Below, piece by piece: positions 39,848 through 51,446 of a stretch of DNA of 64,000 nucleotides. The stretch comes from Acanthosepion lycidas (lineage: Eukaryota; Mollusca; Cephalopoda; Sepiida; Sepiidae): positions 14,857,889 through 14,921,888 of the forward strand of contig OZ010577.1 of NCBI GenBank assembly GCA_963932145.1, read 5' to 3'. The stretch's first letter is position 1. The number at the start of each line of letters is the position of its first letter. The translations under genes were made by a program, and so were the position numbers. The notes beneath the pieces were generated by a model. It ran no database searches. It saw nothing but the letters and a program-made list of their open reading frames with translations, and was not told the origin of the DNA.

Positions 39848-41254
39848 GTGAGCGTAGCATGCAAAGGATACTATTCATATAACAGGGATTTCCTTGAAAA
39901 ACTCTGTGGACGCAAAATGGGTGATCGCTGTATGTTTCTCTCCTGCCGTGCGTTCTATTTACCTTTACATTCTTTCATTTAACTTTATGAACAGGCAAGA
40001 GGCTCCTCTAAAAGCTGCTAACAATTATTTTTCATTCGAACTCATACAGTGAGCGTAGCATGCAACGGTTACGACTCACGTAACAGGGATTTCCTTGAAA
40101 AACTGTGTGGACGCAAAATGGGTGATCGCTGTATGTTTCTCTCCTACCGTGCGTTCTATTTACCTTTACATTCTTTCATTTCACTTTATGAACAGGCAAG
40201 AGCCTCCTCTAAAACCGGCTTACAATTATTTTTCATTCGACCTCATACAGTGAGCGTAGCATGCAAAGGTTACGACTCACGTAACAGGGATTTCCTTGAA
40301 AAACTGTGTGGACGCAAAATGGGTGATCGCTGTATGTTTCTCTCCTGCCGTGCGTTCTATTTACCTTTACATTCTTTCATTTCACTTTATGAACAGGCAA
40401 GAGCCTCCTCTAAAACCGGCTTACAATTATTTTTAATTCGAACTCATACACTGAGCGTAGCATGCAAAGGATACTATTCATATAACAGGGATTTCCTTGA
40501 AAAACTGTGTGGACGCAAAGTGGGTGATCGCTGTATGTTTCTCTCCTGCCGTGCGTTCTATTTACCTTTACATTCTTTCATTTAACTTTATGAACAGGCA
40601 AGAGCCTATTCTGAAACCGGCTTACAATTATTTTTCATTCGAACTCATACAGTGAGCGTAGCATGCAAAGGTTACGACTCACGTAACAGGGATTTCCTTG
40701 AAAAACTGTGTGGACGCAAAATGGGTGATCGCTGTATGTTTCTCTCCTGCCGTGCGTTCTATTTACCTTTACATTCTTTCATTTCACTTTATGAACAGGC
40801 AAGAGCCTCCTCTAAAACCGGCTTACAATTATTTTTCATTCGAACTCATACACTGAGCGTAGCATGCAAAGGATACTGTTCATATAACAGGGATTTCCTT
40901 GAAAAACTGTGTGGACGCAAAGTGGGTGATCGCTGTATGTTTCTCTCCTGCCGTGCGTTCTATTTACCTTTACATTCTTTCATTTAACTTTATGAACAGG
41001 CACGAGCCTCCTCTGAAAGCTGCTTACAATTATTTTTCATTCGAACTCATACAGTGAGCGTAACATGCAAAGGTTACGACTCACGTAACAGGGATTTCCT
41101 TGAAAAACTGTGTGGACGCAAAATGGGAGATCGCTGTATGTTTCTCTCCTGCCGTGCGTTCTATTTACCTTTACATTCTTTCATTTCACTTTATGAACAG
41201 GCAAGAGCCTCCTCTAAAACCGGCTTACAATTATTTTTCATTCGAACTCATACA
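39848..41254 (+). repeat. Lead-in to the 6/7-unit HOR family
   Basis: Seven units. Units 40652 and 40853 already show the pair later fixed in the HOR: a plain S-box unit followed by a Y-box unit with GGATACTGTTCAT. The unit at 41054 has GTAACATGC, GGGAGATCGC and a GAAAGCTGC tail before it. The unit at 40049 follows AAAAGCTGCTAACAATT, a one-base change also seen near 12685. Confidence 0.65.
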
Positions 41255-43283
41255 GTGAGCGTAGCATCCAAAGGTTACGACTCACGTAACAGGGATTTCC
41301 TTGAAAAACTGTGTGGACGCAAAATGGGTGATCGCTGTATGTTTCTCTCCTGCCGTGCGTTCTATTTACCTTTACATTCTTTCATTTCACTTTATGAACA
41401 GGCAAGAGCCTCCTCTAAAACCGGCTTACAATTATTTTTCATTCGAACTCATACACTGAGCGTAGCATGCAAAGGATACTGTTCATATAACAGGGATTTC
41501 CTTGAAAAACTGTGTGGACGCAAAGTGGGTGATCGCTGTATGTTTCTCTCCTGCCGTGCGTTCTATTTACCTTTACATTCTTTCATTTAACTTTATGAAC
41601 AGGCAAGAGGCTCCTCTAAAAGCTGCTTACAATTATTTTTCATTCGAACTCATACAGTGAGCGTAGCATGCAACGGTTACGACTCACGTAACAGGGATTT
41701 CCTTGAAAAACTGTGTGGACGCAAAATGAGTGATCGCTGTATGTTTCTCTCCTGCCGTGCGTTCTATTTACCTTTACATTCTTTCATTTAACTTTATGAA
41801 CAGGCAAGAGCCTCCTCTAAAAGCTGCTTACAATTATTTTTCATTCGAACTCATACAGTGAGCGTAGCATGCAAAGGTTACGACTCACGTAACAGGGATT
41901 TACTTGAAAAAATGTGTGGACGCAAAATGGGTGATCGCTGTATGTTTTTCTCCTGCCGTGCGTTCTATTTACCTTTACATTCTTTCATTTCACTTTATGA
42001 ACAGGCAAGAGCCTCCTTTAAAACCGGCTTACAATTATTTTTCATTCGAACTCATACAGTGAGCGTAGCATGCAAAGGTTACGACTCACGTAACAGGGAT
42101 TTCCTTGAAAAACTGTGTGGACGCAAAATGGGTGATCGCTGTATGTTTCTCTCCTGCCGTGCGTTCTATTTACCTTTACATTCTTTCATTTCACTTTATG
42201 AACAGGCAAGAGCCTCCTCTAAAACCGGCTTGCAATTATTTTTCATTCGAACTCATACACTGAGCGTAGCATGCAAAGGATACTATTCATATAACAGGGA
42301 TTTCCTTGAAAAACTGTGTGGACGCAAAGTGGGTGATCGCTGTATGTTTCTCTCCTGCCGTGCGTTCTATTTACCTTTACATTCTTTCATTTAACTTTAT
42401 GAACAGGCAAGAGCCTCCTCTGAAACCGGCTTACAATTATTTTTCATTCGAACTCATACAGTGAGCGTAGCATGCAAAGGTTACGACTCACGTAACAGGG
42501 ATTTCCTTGAAAAACTGTGTGGACGCAAAATGGGTGATCGCTGTATGTTTCTCTCCTGCCGTGCGTTCTATTTACCTTTACATTCTTTCATTTCACTTTA
42601 TGAACAGGCAAGAGCCTCCTCTAAAACCGGCTTACAATTATTTTTCATTCGAACTCATACACTGAGCGTAGCATGCAAAGGATACTGTTCATATAACAGG
42701 GATTTCCTTGAAAAACTGTGTGGACGCAAAGTGGGTGATCGCTGTATGTTTCTCTCCTGCCGTGCGTTCTATTTACCTTTACATTCTTTCATTTAACTTT
42801 ATGAACAGGCAAGAGGCTCCTCTAAAAGCTGCTTACAATTATTTTTCATTCGAACTCATACAGTGAGCGTAGCATGCAACGGTTACGACTCACGTAACAG
42901 GGATTTCCTTGAAAAACTGTGTGGACGCAAAATGAGTGATCGCTGTATGTTTCTCTCCTGCCGTGCGTTCTATTTACCTTTACATTCTTTCATTTAACTT
43001 TATGAACAGGCAAGAGCCTCCTCTAAAAGCTGCTTACAATTATTTTTCATTCGAACTCATACAGTGAGCGTAGCATGCAAAGGTTACGACTCACGTAACA
43101 GGGATTTCCTTGAAAAAATGTGTGGACGCAAAATGGGTGATCGCTGTATGTTTTTCTCCTGCCGTGCGTTCTATTTACCTTTACATTCTTTCATTTCACT
43201 TTATGGACAGGCAAGAGCCTCCTTTAAAACCGGCTTACAATTATTTTTCATTCGAACTCATACAGTGAGCGTAGCATGCAAAG

Positions 43284-43300
43284 GTTACGACTCACGTAAC
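43284..43300. repeat. 17-bp inverted-repeat box of the majority monomer (example copy)
   Basis: The sequence GTTACG-ACTCA-CGTAAC has perfect 6-bp arms around a 5-bp centre. It recurs at unit positions 20-36 in most S-box units. A dyad of this size could be a binding site for a dimeric DNA-binding protein, or could extrude a small hairpin. It does not match the CENP-B box consensus. In Y-box units five of the 17 bases differ, the symmetry is lost and both CpGs disappear. That it binds a protein is inference. Confidence 0.75.
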
Positions 43301-43369
43301 AGGGATTTCCTTGAAAAACTGTGTGGACGCAAAATGGGTGATCGCTGTATGTTTCTCTCCTGCCGTGCG

Positions 43370-43411
43370 TTCTATTTACCTTTACATTCTTTCATTTCAC
43401 TTTATGAACAG
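43370..43411 (+). other. G-free pyrimidine-rich tract ending in CAG (example copy)
   Basis: Each monomer holds a 36-base stretch without G (unit positions 106-141), 29 of 36 bases being C or T, followed by GAACAG and then GCAAGAG. This has the form of a eukaryotic 3' splice site followed directly by a GC-type 5' splice site. In at least 16 units the next bases are GTAAGAG, a good GT-type donor. The tract could equally act through DNA shape or nucleosome positioning. Nothing in the window shows that the array is transcribed or spliced. Confidence 0.5.
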
Positions 43412-43867
43412 GCAAGAGCCTCCTCTAAAACCGGCTTACAATTATTTTTCATTCGAACTCATACAGTGAGCGTAGCATGCAAAGGTTACGACTCACGTAA
43501 CAGGGATTTCCTTGAAAAACTGTGTGGACCCAAAATGGGTGATCGCTGTATGTTTCTCTCCTGCCGTGCGTTCTATTTACCTTTACATTCTTTCATTTCA
43601 CTTTATGAACAGGCAAGAGCCTCCTCTAAAACCGGCTTACAATTATTTTTCATTCGCACTCATACACTGAGCGTAGCATGCAAAGGATACTATTCATATA
43701 ACAGGGATTTCCTTGAAAAACTGTGTGGACGCAAAGTGGGTGATCGCTGTATGTTTCTCTCCTGCCGTGCGTTCTATTTACCTTTACATTCTTTCATTTA
43801 ACTTTATGAACAGGCAAGAGCCTCCTCTAAAACCGGCTTACAATTATTTTTCATTCGAACTCATACA

Positions 43868-45674
43868 GTGAGCGTAGCATGCAAAGGTTACGACTCACGT
43901 AACAGGGATTTCCTTGAAAAACTGTGTGGACGCAAAATGGGTGATCGCTGTATGTTTCTCTCCTGCCGTGCTTTCTATTTACCTTTACATTCTTTCATTT
44001 CACTTTATGAACAGGCAAGAGCCTCCTCTAAAACCGGCTTACAATTATTTTTCATTCGAACTCATACAGTGAGCGTAGCATGCAAAGGTTACGACTCACG
44101 TAACAGGGATTTCCTTGAAAAACTGTGTGGACGCAAAATGGGTGATCGCTGTATGTTTCTCTCCTGCCGTGCGTTCTATTTACCTTTACATTCTTTCATT
44201 TCACTTTATGAACAGGCAAGAGCCTCCTCTAAAACCGGCTTGCAATTATTTTTCATTCGAACTCATACACTGAGCGTAGCATGCAAAGGATACTATTCAT
44301 ATAACAGGGATTTCCTTGAAAAACTGTGTGGACGCAAAGTGGGTGATCGCTGTATGTTTCTCTCCTGACGTGCGTTCTATTTACCTTTACATTCTTTCAT
44401 TTAACTTCATGAACAGGTAAGAGCCTCCACTAAAACAGCTTACAATTATTTTTCATTCGAACTCATACACTGAGCGTAGCATGCAAAGGTTACGACTCAC
44501 GTAACAGGGATTTCCTTGAAAAACTGTGTGGACGCAAAATGGGTGATCGCTGTATGTTTCTCTCCTGCCGTGCGTTCTATTTACCTTTACATTCTTTCAT
44601 TTCACTTTATGAACAGGCAAGAGCCTCCTCTAAAACCGGCTTGCAATTATTTTTCATTCGAACTCATACACTGAGCGTAGCATGCAAAGGATACTATTCA
44701 TATAACAGGGATTTCCTTGAAAAACTGTGTGGACGCAAAGTGGGTGATCGCTGTATGTTTCTCTCCTGACGTGCGTTCTATTTACCTTTACATTCTTTCA
44801 TTTAACTTCATGAACAGGTAAGAGACTCCACTAAAACAGCTTACAATTATTTTTCATTCGAACTCATACACTGAGCGTAGCATGCAAAGGTTACGACTCA
44901 CGTAACGGGGATTTCCTTGAAAAAATGTGTGGACGCAAAATGGGTGATCGCTGTATGTTTCTCTCCTGCCGTGCGTTCTATTTACCTTTACATTCTTTCA
45001 TTTCACTTTATGAACAGGCAAGAGCCTCCTCTAAAACCGGCTTACAATTATTTTTCATTCGAACTCATACAGTGAGCGTAGCATGCAAAGGTTACGACTC
45101 ACGTAACAGGGATTTCCTTGAAAAACTGTGTGGACGCAAAATGGGTGATCGCTGTATGTTTCTCTCCTACCGTGCGTTCTATTTACCTTTACATTCTTTC
45201 ATTTCACTTTATGAACAGGCAAGAGCCTCCTCTGAAACCGGCTTACAATTATTTTTCATTCGAACTCATACAGTGAGCGTAGCATGCAAAGGTTACGACT
45301 CACGTAACAGGGATTTCCTTGAAAAACTGTGTGGACGCAAAGTGGGTGATCGCTGTATGTTTCTCTCCTGCCGTGCGTTCTATTTACCTTTACATTCTTT
45401 CATTTCACTTTATGAACAGGCAAGAGCCTCCTCTAAAACCGGCTTACAATTATTTTTCATTCGAACTCATACACTGAGCGTAGCATGCAAAGGATACTAT
45501 TCATATAACAGGGATTTCCTTGAAAAACTGTGTGGACGCAAAGTGGGTGATCGCTGTATGTTTCTCTCCTGCCGTGCGTTCTATTTACCTTTACATTCTT
45601 TCATTTAACTTTATGAACAGGCAAGAGCCTCCTCTGAAACCGGCTTACAATTATTTTTCATTCGAACTCATACA
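43868..45674 (+). repeat. Nine-unit segment carrying the AAAACAGC lineage
   Basis: Contains two rounds of S-box unit with GGCTTGCAA followed by a Y-box unit with TCCTGACG, TTTAACTTCATG, CAGGTAAGAG and the shortened AAAACAGC tail (44432 and 44833). An AACGGGGAT unit with AAAAAATGTG follows. The whole segment up to about 45360 recurs at 48489-49981. AAAACAGC is a one-base deletion in AAAACCGGC and shifts the open frame. Confidence 0.85.
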
Positions 45675-47081
45675 GTGAGCGTAGCATGCAAAGGTTACGA
45701 CTCACGTAACAGGGATTTCCTTGAAAAACTGTGTGGACGCAAAATGGGTGATCGCTGTATGTTTCTCTCCTGCCGTGCGTTCTATTTACCTTTACATTCT
45801 TTCATTTCACTTTATGAACAGGCAAGAGCCTCCTCTAAAACCGGCTTACAATTATTTTTCATTCGAACTCATACACTGAGCGTAGCATGCAAAGGATACT
45901 GTTCATATAACAGGGATTTCCTTGAAAAACTGTGTGGACGCAAAGTGGGTGATCGCTGTATGTTTCTCTCCTGCCGTGCGTTCTATTTACCTTTACATTC
46001 TTTCATTTAACTTTATGAACAGGCAAGAGGCTCCTCTAAAAGCTGCTTACAATTATTTTTCATTCGAACTCATACAGTGAGCGTAGCATGCAACGGTTAC
46101 GACTCACGTAACAGGGATTTCCTTGAAAAACTGTGTGGACGCAAAATGAGTGATCGCTGTATGTTTCTCTCCTGCCGTGCGTTCTATTTACCTTTACATT
46201 CTTTCATTTAACTTTATGAACAGGCAAGAGCCTCCTCTAAAAGCTGCTTACAATTATTTTTCATTCGAACTCATACAGTGAGCGTAGCATGCAAAGGTTA
46301 CGACTCACGTAACAGGGATTTCCTTGAAAAAATGTGTGGACGCAAAATGGGTGATCGCTGTATGTTTTTCTCCTGCCGTGCGTTCTATTTACCTTTACAT
46401 TCTTTCATTTCACTTTATGGACAGGCAAGAGCCTCCTTTAAAACCGGCTTACAATTATTTTTCATTCGAACTCATACAGTGAGCGTAGCATGCAAAGGTT
46501 ACGACTCACGTAACAGGGATTTCCTTGAAAAACTGTGTGGACGCAAAATGGGTGATCGCTGTATGTTTCTCTCCTGCCGTGCGTTCTATTTACCTTTACA
46601 TTCTTTCATTTCACTTTATGAACAGGCAAGAGCCTCCTCTAAAACCGGCTTACAATTATTTTACATTCGAACTCATACAGTGAGCGTAGCATGCAAAGGT
46701 TACGACTCACGTAACAGGGATTTCCTTGAAAAACTGTGTGGACCCAAAATGGGTGATCGCTGTATGTTTCTCTCCTGCCGTGCGTTCTATTTACCTTTAC
46801 ATTCTTTCATTTCACTTTATGAACAGGCAAGAGCCTCCTCTAAAACCGGCTTACAATTATTTTTCATTCGCACTCATACACTGAGCGTAGCATGCAAAGG
46901 ATACTATTCATATAACAGGGATTTCCTTGAAAAACTGTGTGGACGCAAAGTGGGTGATCGCTGTATGTTTCTCTCCTGCCGTGCGTTCTATTTACCTTTA
47001 CATTCTTTCATTTAACTTTATGAACAGGCAAGAGCCTCCTCTAAAACCGGCTTACAATTATTTTTCATTCGAACTCATACA

Positions 47082-49981
47082 GTGAGCGTAGCATGCAAAG
47101 GTTACGACTCACGTAACAGGGATTTCCTTGAAAAACTGTGTGGACGCAAAATGGGTGATCGCTGTATGTTTCTCTCCTGCCGTGCGTTCTATTTACCTTT
47201 ACATTCTTTCATTTCACTTTATGAACAGGCAAGAGCCTCCTCTAAAACCGGCTTACAATTATTTTTCATTCGAACTCATACACTGAGCGTAGCATGCAAA
47301 GGATACTGTTCATATAACAGGGATTTCCTTGAAAAACTGTGTGGACGCAAAGTGGGTGATCGCTGTATGTTTCTCTCCTGCCGTGCGTTCTATTTACCTT
47401 TACATTCTTTCATTTAACTTTATGAACAGGCAAGAGGTTCCTCTAAAAGCTGCTTACAATTATTTTTCATTCGAACTCATACAGTGAGCGTAGCATGCAA
47501 CGGTTACGACTCACGTAACAGGGATTTCCTTGAAAAACTGTGTGGACGCAAAATGAGTGATCGCTGTATGTTTCTCTCCTGCCGTGCGTTCTATTTACCT
47601 TTACATTCTTTCATTTAACTTTATGAACAGGCAAGAGCCTCCTCTAAAAGCTGCTTACAATTATTTTTCATTCGAACTCATACAGTGAGCGTAGCATGCA
47701 AAGGTTACGACTCACGTAACAGGGATTTCCTTGAAAAAATGTGTGGACGCAAAATGGGTGATCGCTGTATGTTTTTCTCCTGCCGTGCGTTCTATTTACC
47801 TTTACATTCTTTCATTTCACTTTATGGACAGGCAAGAGCCTCCTTTAAAACCGGCTTACAATTATTTTTCATTCGAACTCATACAGTGAGCGTAGCATGC
47901 AAAGGTTACGACTCACGTAACAGGGATTTCCTTGAAAAACTGTGTGGACGCAAAATGGGTGATCGCTGTATGTTTCTCTCCTGCCGTGCGTTCTATTTAC
48001 CTTTACATTCTTTCATTTCACTTTATGAACAGGCAAGAGCCTCCTCTAAAACCGGCTTACAATTATTTTACATTCGAACTCATACAGTGAGCGTAGCATG
48101 CAAAGGTTACGACTCACGTAACAGGGATTTCCTTGAAAAACTGTGTGGACCCAAAATGGGTGATCGCTGTATGTTTCTCTCCTGCCGTGCGTTCTATTTA
48201 CCTTTACATTCTTTCATTTCACTTTATGAACAGGCAAGAGCCTCCTCTAAAACCGGCTTACAATTATTTTTCATTCGCACTCATACACTGAGCGTAGCAT
48301 GCAAAGGATACTATTCATATAACAGGGATTTCCTTGAAAAACTGTGTGGACGCAAAGTGGGTGATCGCTGTATGTTTCTCTCCTGCCGTGCGTTCTATTT
48401 ACCTTTACATTCTTTCATTTAACTTTATGAACAGGCAAGAGCCTCCTCTAAAACCGGCTTACAATTATTTTTCATTCGAACTCATACAGTGAGCGTAGCA
48501 TGCAAAGGTTACGACTCACGTAACAGGGATTTCCTTGAAAAACTGTGTGGACGCAAAATGGGTGATCGCTGTATGTTTCTCTCCTGCCGTGCGTTCTATT
48601 TACCTTTACATTCTTTCATTTCACTTTATGAACAGGCAAGAGCCTCCTCTAAAACCGGCTTACAATTATTTTTCATTCGAACTCATACAGTGAGCGTAGC
48701 ATGCAAAGGTTACGACTCACGTAACAGGGATTTCCTTGAAAAACTGTGTGGACGCAAAATGGGTGATCGCTGTATGTTTCTCTCCTGCCGTGCGTTCTAT
48801 TTACCTTTACATTCTTTCATTTCACTTTATGAACAGGCAAGAGCCTCCTCTAAAACCGGCTTGCAATTATTTTTCATTCGAACTCATACACTGAGCGTAG
48901 CATGCAAAGGATACTATTCATATAACAGGGATTTCCTTGAAAAACTGTGTGGACGCAAAGTGGGTGATCGCTGTATGTTTCTCTCCTGACGTGCGTTCTA
49001 TTTACCTTTACATTCTTTCATTTAACTTCATGAACAGGTAAGAGCCTCCACTAAAACAGCTTACAATTATTTTTCATTCGAACTCATACACTGAGCGTAG
49101 CATGCAAAGGTTACGACTCACGTAACAGGGATTTCCTTGAAAAACTGTGTGGACGCAAAATGGGTGATCGCTGTATGTTTCTCTCCTGCCGTGCGTTCTA
49201 TTTACCTTTACATTCTTTTATTTCACTTTATGAACAGGCAAGAGCCTCCTCTAAAACCGGCTTGCAATTATTTTTCATTCGAACTCATACACTGAGCGTA
49301 GCATGCAAAGGATACTATTCATATAACAGGGATTTCCTTGAAAAACTGTGTGGACGCAAAGTGGGTGATCGCTGTATGTTTCTCTCCTGACGTGCGTTCT
49401 ATTTACCTTTACATTCTTTCATTTAACTTCATGAACAGGTAAGAGACTCCACTAAAACAGCTTACAATTATTTTTCATTCGAACTCATACACTGAGCGTA
49501 GCATGCAAAGGTTACGACTCACGTAACGGGGATTTCCTTGAAAAAATGTGTGGACGCAAAATGGGTGATCGCTGTATGTTTCTCTCCTGCCGTGCGTTCT
49601 ATTTACCTTTACATTCTTTCATTTCACTTTATGAACAGGCAAGAGCCTCCTCTAAAACCGGCTTACAATTATTTTTCATTCGAACTCATACAGTGAGCGT
49701 AGCATGCAAAGGTTACGACTCACGTAACAGGGATTTCCTTGAAAAACTGTGTGGACGCAAAATGGGTGATCGCTGTATGTTTCTCTCCTACCGTGCGTTC
49801 TATTTACCTTTACATTCTTTCATTTCACTTTATGAACAGGCAAGAGCCTCCTCTGAAACCGGCTTACAATTATTTTTCATTCGAACTCATACAGTGAGCG
49901 TAGCATGCAAAGGTTACGACTCACGTAACAGGGATTTCCTTGAAAAACTGTGTGGACGCAAAGTGGGTGATCGCTGTATGT
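47082..49981 (+). repeat. Copy of 42461-45360 at a 23-unit offset (4621 bp)
   Basis: The long HOR copy at 42461-43867 plus the AAAACAGC segment 43868-45360 recurs here in the same order. I saw few differences by eye: TTTTACATTCG against TTTTTCATTCG, GAGGTTCC against GAGGCTCC, GTGCGTTC against GTGCTTTC, and CTTTTATTTC against CTTTCATTTC. Identity is therefore well above 99%. The match ends near 49981, where this copy reads TTTCTTTCC and then AAAAGCTGC instead of TTTCTCTCC and AAAACCGGC. Confidence 0.85.
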
Positions 49982-51446
49982 TTCTTTCCTGCCGTGCGTT
50001 CTATTTACCTTTACATTCTTTCATTTCACTTTATGAACAGGCAAGAGGCTCCTCTAAAAGCTGCTTACAATTATTTTTCATTCGAACTCATACAGTGAGC
50101 GTAGCATGCAAAGGTTACGACTCACGTAACAGGGATTTCCTTGAAAAACTGTGTGGACGCAAAATGGTTGATCGCTGTATGTTTCTCTCCTGCCGTGCGT
50201 TCTATTTACCTTTACATTCTTTCATTTCACTTTATGAACAGGCAAGAGCCTCCTCTAAAACCGGCTTACAATTATTTTTCATTCGAACTCATACACTGAG
50301 CGTAGCATGCAAAGGATACTATTCATATAACAGGGATTTCCTTGAAAAACTGTGTGGACGCAAAGTGGTTGATCGCTGTATGTTTCTCTCCTGCCGTGCG
50401 TTCTATTTACCTTTACATTCTTTCATTTAACTTTATGAACAGGCAAGAGCCTCCTCTGAAACCGGTTTACAATTATTTTTCATTCGAACTCATACAGTGA
50501 GCGTAGCATGCAAAGGTTACGACTCACGTAACAGGGATTTCCTTGAAAAACTGTGTGGACGCAAAATGGGTGATCGCTGTATGTTTCTCTCCTGCCGTGC
50601 GTTCTATTTACCTTTACATTCTTTCATTTCACTTTATGAACAGGCAAGAGCCTCCTCTAAAACCGGCTTGCAATTATTTTTCATTCGAACTCATACACTG
50701 AGCGTAGCATGCAAAGGATACTATTCATATAACAGGGATTTCCTTGAAAAACTGTGTGGACGCAAAGTGGGTGATCGCTGTATGTTTCTCTCCTGACGTG
50801 CGTTCTATTTACCTTTACATTCTTTCATTTAACTTCATGAACAGGTAAGAGCCTCCACTAAAACAGCTTACAATTATTTTTCATTCGAACTCATACACTG
50901 AGCGTAGCATGCAAAGGTTACGACTCACGTAACGGGGATTTCCTTGAAAAAATGTGTGGACGCAAAATGGGTGATCGCTGTATGTTTCTCTCCTGCCGTG
51001 CGTTCTATTTACCTTTACATTCTTTCATTTCACTTTATGAACAGGCAAGAGCCTCCTCTAAAACCGGCTTACAATTATTTTTCATTCGAACTCATACAGT
51101 GAGCGTAGCATGCAAAGGTTACGACTCACGTAACAGGGATTTCCTTGAAAAACTGTGTGGACGCAAAATGGGTGATCGCTGTATGTTTCTCTCCTACCGT
51201 GCGTTCTATTTACCTTTACATTCTTTCATTTCACTTTATGAACAGGCAAGAGCCTCCTCTGAAACCGGCTTACAATTATTTTTCATTCGAACTCATACAG
51301 TGAGAGTAGCATGCAAAGGTTACGACTCACGTAACAGGGATTTCCTTGAAAAACTGTGTGGACGCAAAGTGGGTGATCGCTGTATGTTTCTTTCCTGCCG
51401 TGCGTTCTATTTACCTTTACATTCTTTCATTTCACTTTATGAACAG
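49091..51446 (+). repeat. Seven-unit duplication (1406 bp offset)
   Basis: Units 49091-50040 recur at 50497-51446: S-box unit with GGCTTGCAA, Y-box unit with TGACG, CAGGTAAGAG and AAAACAGC, AACGGGGAT unit, TAC unit ending GAAACCGGC, and a unit with TTTCTTTCC ending AAAAGCTGC. Small differences include GAGACTCC against GAGCCTCC and GTGAGCG against GTGAGAG. The last AAAACAGC of the window is at 50860. Confidence 0.8.

Larger units (their letters stand above)
43265..43465 (+). repeat. Reference monomer, majority class (S-box type)
   Basis: This unit equals the consensus I read by eye, so it serves as reference. In unit coordinates: 10-15 is the palindrome GCATGC; 20-36 is the inverted-repeat box; 76-79 is GATC; 106-141 is a 36-base stretch without any G, 29 of its bases pyrimidine; 145-147 is CAG at the end of that tract; 163-171 is AAAACCGGC, a hot spot for variants (AAAAGCTGC, AAAGCCGGC, GAAACCGGC, AAAACTGGC). 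Read from unit base 1 all 67 codons are sense codons. About three quarters of the units belong to this class. Recurrent subtypes are marked by TTACTT for TTCCTT, by ATG or GTG at codon 24, and by TAC or TGA for TGC at codon 33. Confidence 0.95.
41255..48488 (+). repeat. 6/7-unit HOR family (1206 or 1407 bp), four copies
   Basis: The order is: plain S-box unit; Y-box unit with GGATACTGTTCAT and TTTAAC; CAACGG unit with AAAATGAGTG and TTTAAC; unit with AAAAAATGTG and TTTTTCTCC; plain unit; unit with TGGACCCAAAATGG; Y-box unit. Copies of seven units lie at 42461-43867, 45675-47081 and 47082-48488; a six-unit form lacking the GACCC unit is at 41255-42460. The three long copies also share TTATGGACAGG and CATTCGCACTC. 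The two adjacent copies share TTTTACATTCG, which the first copy lacks. A non-HOR insert of nine units (43868-45674) separates the first from the second long copy. This is the most regular part of the window. Confidence 0.9.

Noticed and set aside
43284-43300. CENP-B box
   Set aside because: Neither 17-bp box has the core bases of the CENP-B box consensus; only the length and the two-class arrangement are similar.
43265-43465. Pol III B-box-like GAGTTCGAATG on the minus strand, suggesting tRNA or SINE origin
   Set aside because: Only the GTTCGAAT core fits. No A box at the right distance, no cloverleaf, no poly-A tail and no T-run terminator.
43265-43465. Monomer built from two older half-units
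   Set aside because: GAACTCATACAGTGAG and CGACTCACGTAACAGG look faintly alike, but no alignment extends beyond a few bases.
43265-43465. Promoters, terminators or origins
   Set aside because: No TATA-like, poly-A or bacterial-type signal stands out above composition, and a motif present in every monomer cannot be assigned such a role from sequence alone.
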